Of a DNA stretch of 64,000 nt, positions 58,733 through 64,000 are shown one piece after another. The translations under genes and the position numbers were made by a program. Below the pieces are notes generated by a model, which had not been told where the DNA came from, did no database searches, and saw only the letters and a list, made by a program, of their open reading frames with translations. Positions within the stretch are counted from its first letter, which is position 1. Each line of letters opens with the position of its first letter. This DNA is from Tistlia sp040905785 (GTDB lineage: Bacteria > Pseudomonadota > Alphaproteobacteria > Kiloniellales > DSM-21159), in NCBI RefSeq assembly GCF_040905785.1, contig NZ_JBBDQW010000072.1, positions 124,001-188,000 of the forward strand, written 5' to 3'.

Positions 58733-60781
58733 TCACGGCGTCGACGGCGGCTCCGGCAGGTCGGGAGCCGGCGCGCCGACCTCCGGCAGGTCGATCTCGA
58801 TGAGGCAGACCAGGCCGTTCGGTGCAAAGTCGAGCTTGACCGTCCCGTTCAGCTCGGCGCCGAGGGCGCGCGCGATCATGCGCAGCCCGAAGCCGTGGTG
58901 CGCCGGGGCCTCGACGGGAGGTCCGTTCTCTTCGCGCCAGACCAGATTCAGGCGCTGCGGCTCGCCGTCCGTGACGGTCCAGGAGAGTCCGACGCGTCCG
59001 CTGTGGCTCCCTAGGGCACCGTGCTTGACCGCGTTGGTGCAGAGCTCGTGCAGCGCCATCGCCACGGTCACCGTCAGCTTCGGCTCGAGCATGACCGGCG
59101 GTCCCCCCAGCGTCACGCTGCGCGCCGCCGCCCCGCAGCCGCTCAGCGTCTCGGCAGCAACCTCCTCCAGCCAGGCATGGTGCCAGTTCTCGCGGGTCAG
59201 CAGGTCGTGGGCGCCACTCAGTGCCACGAGGCGGCCCTCGAAGGTCTCCAGCAGCCTGTCGGGTACCTTGTCGCCCCGGAAGGTCTGGTGGGCGAAGGAC
59301 TGCACGATCGCGAGCGTGTTCTTCACCCGGTGGTTCAGTTCGTGGATCAACAGGCTGCGGTGCTCCTCGGCGCGCTTGCGCTCGCTGATGTCCTGGAACA
59401 GCACGCCGACCCTGTGCTCCTCCGGGCGTCCCATCCTGAAGGCGTAGACGTCGTAGAAGTGGCCGAGCTCGGCGGCGCTCAGCTCGAAGCGCTCGGGCTC
59501 GCCGCTAAGGGCGATGCGGCCGTAGGCGTCGTACCAGTGCTGCTCGTGCCGCGGCGCCAAGGACCGCATCGTCTTGCCGACGGCGTCGGGGAGCCCGGTC
59601 TGGCGCTCGAAGGCGGCGTTGACCTCCAGGAAGCGGTAGTCCACCGGCCGCTGCTGCGCGTCGTAGAGCATCTCGATGATGCAGAAGCCCTCGTCGATCG
59701 AGTCGAAGAGGGTACGGTAGCGGGTCTCGCTTTCGCGCAGCGCGGTTTCGGCCCGCGCCCGCTCGGTCGCCTCCCAGGTGCGCTCTGCGACCTCCTCGAT
59801 CAGGCCGACCTCCTGGTCGGTCCAGTGCCGCGGCTCCGCCTGGTGCACCGTCAGGAAGGCCGCCAGCCGGCCGCCCTTGACCAGCGGCACGCTGACGTTG
59901 GCGCGCACGCCCGCCGCGGCGTAGGCGGCTTGCTCTGCCTCGCGGGCTCCCGGGAGCAGGCTGTTGTCGTCGGTCTTCAGGGTCCGGCCCGACTTCAGGA
60001 TCCTCGACACGAAGGGACCGAAGGCGTCGATCGTGCGGCGCCCGAGGAGAACGGGGACATCCTGGCGATGGAAGTCGGCGCGCACCTCCACCGTCGTCTG
60101 GTCGTCGAGCACCTCGGCATACTGCACGCGGCTCGCCTCGAGGTGCTCGCCCAGCAGGTGCGCCGCCACCTTCTGGACTTGGGCGGCATCGGACAATGAT
60201 CGCAAAGCGTCGCCGAGGCGCAGCAGGACGCTCTTGGTCGCCTCGCGGGCGGCCAGGGCCGAGAGGTGGCGCCCGCGCTCCGCCAGGGCCTGGTGGAGCG
60301 GCGTGGTCTCGATCAGGGTGCCCAGCACGCCGGCCAGGGCGCCGGCTTCGTCCCGTACGCCGGCGAGGCCGGAATCGAACCAGGCCGGCTCCCTTCGCCC
60401 CTCGCGCGTCAGATCCAGGGCCAGGGTCTGGAAGGGGGCAGGCTCGCCGGCGAAGGCAGCCTCGATCCGCGGCCCTGCGACTTCCCACGGCTCGAGCCAG
60501 ACCTCCCTGAGAGGGCTCCCGAAGGGCCCAGACCGGTCACCGAGCAAGGGGGCGTAGGCGTGGTTGTAGGCGCAGACCGTCAACTCCCGCCCCCAGGCCA
60601 GGATGCTGGGCAGGGCGCTTGCGAGCACCAGGTCGACTGCGGTGCGCAGGCTTTGCGGCCAGGCCTTGATCGGGCCGAGCGGAGTCGCACGCCAATCGTG
60701 CGAGCGGATCCGCGCCGCTATCTCGCCCTTTGCTGCCGGCCAAGCCCCGTCGCCCGCACCACCTCTGCGGCTGTCTTCCAT
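58733..60781 (-). CDS. HWE-family sensor histidine kinase (PAS-GAF-PAS-HWE)
   Basis: The protein has 682 residues and no membrane segment. It has a PAS-like region at about 25-160 (ATPLGPIKAWPQSLRTAVDL, typical of this group), a GAF domain about 185-340, a PAS domain about 355-480 (RYRTLFDSIDEGFCIIEML) and a kinase core. The phospho-acceptor box is LIHELNHRVKNTLAIVQSFA and the ATPase part has ALHELCTNAVKHGALG and LNLVWREENGPPV (the HWE family WxE). HWE kinases are common in Alphaproteobacteria and often sense light or stress. No response regulator is adjacent. Confidence 0.9.
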   Translation of the reverse strand: MEDSRRGGAGDGAWPAAKGEIAARIRSHDWRATPLGPIKAWPQSLRTAVDLVLASALPSILAWGRELTVCAYNHAYAPLLGDRSGPFGSPLREVWLEPWEVAGPRIEAAFAGEPAPFQTLALDLTREGRREPAWFDSGLAGVRDEAGALAGVLGTLIETTPLHQALAERGRHLSALAAREATKSVLLRLGDALRSLSDAAQVQKVAAHLLGEHLEASRVQYAEVLDDQTTVEVRADFHRQDVPVLLGRRTIDAFGPFVSRILKSGRTLKTDDNSLLPGAREAEQAAYAAAGVRANVSVPLVKGGRLAAFLTVHQAEPRHWTDQEVGLIEEVAERTWEATERARAETALRESETRYRTLFDSIDEGFCIIEMLYDAQQRPVDYRFLEVNAAFERQTGLPDAVGKTMRSLAPRHEQHWYDAYGRIALSGEPERFELSAAELGHFYDVYAFRMGRPEEHRVGVLFQDISERKRAEEHRSLLIHELNHRVKNTLAIVQSFAHQTFRGDKVPDRLLETFEGRLVALSGAHDLLTRENWHHAWLEEVAAETLSGCGAAARSVTLGGPPVMLEPKLTVTVAMALHELCTNAVKHGALGSHSGRVGLSWTVTDGEPQRLNLVWREENGPPVEAPAHHGFGLRMIARALGAELNGTVKLDFAPNGLVCLIEIDLPEVGAPAPDLPEPPSTP

Positions 60782-60881
60782 GCGCGCCCCTCCTCGCAGA
60801 GGAACGGGCTGCGAACCTCCGGGGTTCCGCGGTCCGGCGCCGACGTCGTCCGCCCGGGCGGGGAGGACGGAGCCTCGGCTG

Positions 60882-62306
60882 CTACTGGCGGCCGTAGTTG
60901 TCGTCGAAGCGCACGATGTCGTCCTCGCCCAGGTATGCCCCGGACTGCACCTCGATCATCTCCAGCTGCACGCGGCCGGGATTGATCAGGCGGTGCCGCT
61001 GGCCGAGGGGGATGTACGTGCTTTCGTTCTCCGCGAGCAGGAAGGTCTCGTTCTCGCGACCGACCTGGGCGGTGCCGCTGACCACGATCCAGTGCTCGGC
61101 CCGGTGATGGTGCATCTGCAGGCTGAGGCTGGCGCCGGGGTTGACCGAGATGCGCTTGACCTGGAAGCGCTCGCCCAGGTCGATGGTCTGGAACCAGCCC
61201 CAGGGCCGGTGCCACTTGCTGCCCTGGGTGGCTTCCGGGAAGGCCTCGGCCTTCAGCTTCTCGACCAGCTGCTTGACGTCCTGGGCGCGCGTGCGGTCGG
61301 CGACCAGCACGGCGTCGTCGGTCTCCACGACGAGCACGTTCTCGAGGCCGAGCACGGTGACCAGCCGTCCGGCCGAGCGGACGTGGCAGTTGCGCGCGTC
61401 GACCAGCGCGGTGCGGCCGACCGCGGCGTTGCCCGCCTCGTCGGTCTCGGTGACGGCGTAGAGCGCGTCGAAGCTGCCGAGGTCCGACCAGCCCATCTCG
61501 ACCGCGACCGTGCCGACCGCCTCCGCCCGCTCGACCAGCGCATAGTCGAAGGAGACGGAGCGCGCCTGGGCGAAGGCCTCGGGGTCCAGGCGGGTGAAGT
61601 CGATGTCGGTCGCCGCCCGCTCCAGCGCGGCGCGGCAGTGCGCGACCAGCTCAGGCTCGAGCCGTTCCAGCTCGCCGACGACGCGGGCCGCCGGCAGTAC
61701 GAAGATGCCGGCGTTCCACAGATGCCGGCCGTCGGCCAGCATGGCCGCGGCGGTCTCGACGTCTGGCTTCTCCTTGAAGCGGGCGACCTCGAAGGCGTCG
61801 GCCAGGCCGTCCAGGCCGCCGCCCTTCTCGATCCAGCCGTAGCCGGTCTCCGGGCGGTCGGGCGCGATGCCCAGCGTCATGATGCGCGCGGACCCGGCCG
61901 CCGCCGCGCCGGCCGTGGCGACGGCGCGCCCGAAGGCCTCGGCGTCCTGGATCAGGTGGTCGGAGGGCAGCACCAGCAGGATCGCCTCGGGGTCCTCGGC
62001 CAGCAGGTCGAGCGCGGCGCAGGTGATGGCGGGCGCCGTGTTCCGGCCGACCGCCTCGAGCAGGATCGCGCGCGGCTCCGCGCCGGCCAGGCGCGCCTGC
62101 TCGGCGACCGCGAAGCGGTGCTCGGCGTTGACCACCAGGGTCGGGCGCTGGAAGGCGTCGCCGGCCGCGACGCGGCGCAGGGTCGCCTCGAGCAGGGTCT
62201 GCGAGCCGACCAGCGGCAGCAGCTGCTTCGGGTTCGACTGGCGCGACAGCGGCCAGAGGCGGCTGCCGGAGCCGCCGGAGAGAATCACCGGGTAGAGGCG
62301 CACCAT
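60882..62306 (-). CDS. manC: Mannose-1-phosphate guanylyltransferase / mannose-6-phosphate isomerase (ManC/AlgA type)
   Basis: The protein has 474 residues, the bifunctional length. The N-terminal nucleotidyltransferase has VILSGGSGSRLWPLSRQSNPKQLLPL and LVLPSDHLI. The C-terminal cupin isomerase has HRPWGWFQTIDLGERFQVKRI and MHHHRAEHWIVVSGTA. It makes GDP-mannose for glycans and surface polysaccharides. It could feed the glycosyltransferases in this window, but such genes are also housekeeping. It is divergent from the MFS gene. Confidence 0.93.
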   Translation of the reverse strand: MVRLYPVILSGGSGSRLWPLSRQSNPKQLLPLVGSQTLLEATLRRVAAGDAFQRPTLVVNAEHRFAVAEQARLAGAEPRAILLEAVGRNTAPAITCAALDLLAEDPEAILLVLPSDHLIQDAEAFGRAVATAGAAAAGSARIMTLGIAPDRPETGYGWIEKGGGLDGLADAFEVARFKEKPDVETAAAMLADGRHLWNAGIFVLPAARVVGELERLEPELVAHCRAALERAATDIDFTRLDPEAFAQARSVSFDYALVERAEAVGTVAVEMGWSDLGSFDALYAVTETDEAGNAAVGRTALVDARNCHVRSAGRLVTVLGLENVLVVETDDAVLVADRTRAQDVKQLVEKLKAEAFPEATQGSKWHRPWGWFQTIDLGERFQVKRISVNPGASLSLQMHHHRAEHWIVVSGTAQVGRENETFLLAENESTYIPLGQRHRLINPGRVQLEMIEVQSGAYLGEDDIVRFDDNYGRQ

Positions 62307-62547
62307 GGCGCGGAGACCTGCCTTCCTTCTGTATCGGAAGCGAACGCGCGAAGAGTGACGGCGGGTCCCGATAAGTCAAGATCTTCGGCCCCCTGCGCCG
62401 CGCGGGAACGACGGGTGGCTTTGCCGGCTCCGCACAGGTGGTATGCCGCGCCACCGGCGGCTGCGCACTTTACCGGCGCGGGCGGCCGTCGTATCGAGAC
62501 CGCCTGCCCCGGGCACCCTCAGGCCCGGAACCCCTCGGGAGCAAGGC
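62307..62547. other. Divergent intergenic region manC / MFS transporter
   Basis: These 241 bases separate the two divergent starts. I see no clear promoter boxes or operator repeats. An in-frame ATG at 62443 would lengthen the MFS protein by 35 Arg/Pro-rich residues with no family match, so I treat this stretch as non-coding. Confidence 0.5.
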
Positions 62548-63777
62548 ATGGCTACCACCGTCGATCATCGAGCCGGCCCCGGCTGGCGCACGCCCTTGGT
62601 CGTGATCGTCGCCGGTTGCCTGATCGCCATGGTCGGCTTCGGCGTGCGCTCCGTCTTCGGGCTGTTCCTGGAGCCGATGACCGAGGCCCACGGCTGGAGC
62701 CGCGAGACCTTCGGCCTCGCGCTCGCGATCCAGAACCTGCTGTGGGGCCTCGGCGTGCCGGTCGCCGGCGCGCTCGCCGACCGCTACGGCGCCTCCCGGG
62801 TGCTCGCCCTCGGGGCGGTGGCCTATGCCCTGGGCGTCTGGGGCATGGCCGAGGCCGACTCCGGCGCCATGCTGCATCTGACCGGCGGCGTGCTGACCGG
62901 CCTCGGCGTCGCCTTCACGGCCTTTTCCCTGGCGCTCGCCGCCATGGCCAAGGTCGTCGGGCCGGAGCGGCGCTCCTTCGCGCTCGGCCTGGGCACGGCC
63001 GCCGGCTCCTTCGGGCAGGTCGTCTTCTCGCCGCTCGGCCAGGCCTTCATCAACAGCTTCGGCTGGTACAACGCGCTGCTGCTGCTGGCCGCCAGCACAC
63101 TCTTCATCATCCCGCTCGCCTTCATCCTGCCGAAGGCGGCCGGCGGCGTCGGGCCGCAGTTCGAGCAGACCCTGGGACAGGCGGTGCGCGAGGCGGTCGG
63201 GCATCGCGGATTCATGCTGCTGACCCTCGGCTTCTTCGTCTGCGGCTTCCACGTCGCCTTCATCACCGTGCACTTCCCGGCCTACATCAAGGACCTCGGC
63301 CTGACCGGCTCGGTCGCCGCCATCGCGCTGGCGCTGATCGGCGCCTGCAACATCATCGGCTCCTTCGGCTCGGGCGCCTTCGGCCAGCGCTGGAGCAAGA
63401 AGTGCGGTCTCGCCGGCATCTACTTCCTGCGCGCCATCGCGATCACCGGCCTGATGCTGGCGCCCAAGACCGAGTGGACGATCTACCTGTTCTCGGCCTC
63501 GATGGGCCTGCTCTGGCTGTCGACCGTGCCTTTGACCACCGGCATCGTCGGCCAGATATTCGGCATCCGCTACATGGCGACGCTGTTCGGGGTGGTCTTC
63601 CTCAGCCACCAGCTCGGCAGCTTCTCCGGCGTCTGGCTCGGCGGCTACCTCTACGACGCGACCGGCAGCTACGATCCGGTCTGGTGGGCCGGGGTCGGCT
63701 TCGGCCTGCTCGCCGCCATCGTTCACCTGCCGATCGACGAGAAGCCCCTGGCGCGCCTCGCGGACGCCAGGAGCTGA
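62548..63777 (+). CDS. MFS transporter
   Basis: The protein has 409 residues and about 12 hydrophobic segments. The cytoplasmic loop motif GALADRYGASRVLALGA after TM2 and the general layout fit the major facilitator superfamily, oxalate/formate-antiporter-like (OFA/monocarboxylate) group: FGVRSVFGLFLEPMTEAHGWSRE at the start is typical. ATG at 62548 is preceded by GGGAGCAAGG. The substrate is unknown. The next gene starts 31 bases downstream. Confidence 0.9.
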   Translation: MATTVDHRAGPGWRTPLVVIVAGCLIAMVGFGVRSVFGLFLEPMTEAHGWSRETFGLALAIQNLLWGLGVPVAGALADRYGASRVLALGAVAYALGVWGMAEADSGAMLHLTGGVLTGLGVAFTAFSLALAAMAKVVGPERRSFALGLGTAAGSFGQVVFSPLGQAFINSFGWYNALLLLAASTLFIIPLAFILPKAAGGVGPQFEQTLGQAVREAVGHRGFMLLTLGFFVCGFHVAFITVHFPAYIKDLGLTGSVAAIALALIGACNIIGSFGSGAFGQRWSKKCGLAGIYFLRAIAITGLMLAPKTEWTIYLFSASMGLLWLSTVPLTTGIVGQIFGIRYMATLFGVVFLSHQLGSFSGVWLGGYLYDATGSYDPVWWAGVGFGLLAAIVHLPIDEKPLARLADARS

Positions 63778-63808
63778 AACTCGGGTCGGAAGCCGTAAGG
63801 ACAGAGCC

Positions 63809-64000
63809 ATGCCCCGCCTCAGGACAGCGTTGACCGACCTGCTCGGTATCGAGCACCCGATCCTGCTGGCGCCGATGGCCGCGATCAGCGGCGGGCGTCT
63901 GGCGGCGGCGGTGACCGAGGCCGGCGGCCTGGGGCTGCTCGGCGGCGGCTATGCCGATCCCCGCTGGGTCGATCCGGCCTTCCACGAGGCCGGCAACGGC
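63809..64000 (+). CDS. Nitronate monooxygenase family protein, 3' truncated by window edge
   Basis: Only the first 64 residues are present. LLGIEHPILLAPMAAISGGRLAAAVTEAGGLGLLGGGY is the classical N terminus of the nitronate monooxygenase (2-nitropropane dioxygenase) TIM barrel with FMN-binding APM. It likely forms a two-gene unit with the MFS transporter (31-base gap). It is a stand-alone member of the fold, not the PfaD branch at 3581. Confidence 0.85.
   Translation, partial: MPRLRTALTDLLGIEHPILLAPMAAISGGRLAAAVTEAGGLGLLGGGYADPRWVDPAFHEAGNG

Overview
The window is GC-rich throughout, with tightly packed genes and many GTG/TTG starts. An HWE-type sensor kinase, a CadC-like winged-helix/TPR regulator, a YciB septation protein and an MtoX/SCO pair together suggest an alphaproteobacterium (a Rhodospirillales-like lineage is my guess; no rRNA or other phylogenetic marker is present).

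Region 1 (1-38094, continuing upstream of the window) is a lipopeptide-type biosynthetic operon on the plus strand. It opens with subunits resembling polyunsaturated-fatty-acid (PUFA) synthases: a 5'-truncated degenerate KS-AT-DH-DH protein, a PfaD-type enoyl reductase fused to an ACP, and a MenD-like ThDP enzyme. Three megasynthases follow. The first (7252-20571) reads KS-[no AT]-cMT-KR-ACP / KS-AT-ACP / aminotransferase / C-A(Ser-like code, interrupted by an FkbM-type methyltransferase)-PCP. The second (20568-29696) reads C-PCP / C-A(Ser-like)-PCP / KS-AT-KR-ACP. The third (29693-36790) reads TubC-type docking domain-C-A-PCP-E / C-PCP-TE. A UGT-type glycosyltransferase overlaps the TE gene. 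I infer that an acyl chain made by the PUFA-like enzymes is extended twice and transaminated at the beta-keto stage (as in iturin/mycosubtilin synthases). It would then be joined to a probably O-methylated Ser, one residue of unknown origin, a ketide-extended Ser, an epimerised residue and a final residue of unknown origin. TE releases it and the product may be glycosylated. The A-less modules, the AT-less module, the FkbM insertion and the MenD-like protein make the assembly line unusual.

Region 2 (38099-43165) may be the edge of the same cluster: a TolC-family outer-membrane channel, a luciferase-like flavin monooxygenase, an HSL-family esterase and a polysaccharide pyruvyl transferase-family protein.

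Region 3 (43340-48807) holds a YciB-like membrane protein, a GNAT acetyltransferase, an MtoX-like selenium-binding protein with a frameshifted SCO1/SenC gene beside it, a divergent CadC-like regulator and a DUF4242 protein.

Region 4 (48998-54325) is a quinone/redox-stress locus. wrbA, pirin, glutathionyl-hydroquinone reductase, cytochrome b561 and two YceI genes run on the minus strand and end at a hairpin. A divergent LysR regulator reads away from them across a region with a palindrome and flanking half-sites.

Region 5 (54438-64000) is ordinary chromosome: a B12-binding-type radical SAM protein, a TauE/SafE permease, two small hypothetical proteins, a decayed terC remnant, an HWE histidine kinase, a ManC-type enzyme, an MFS transporter and the start of a nitronate monooxygenase. 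I saw no rRNA, tRNA, CRISPR array, insertion sequence or prophage, and no gap between genes exceeds 300 bases.
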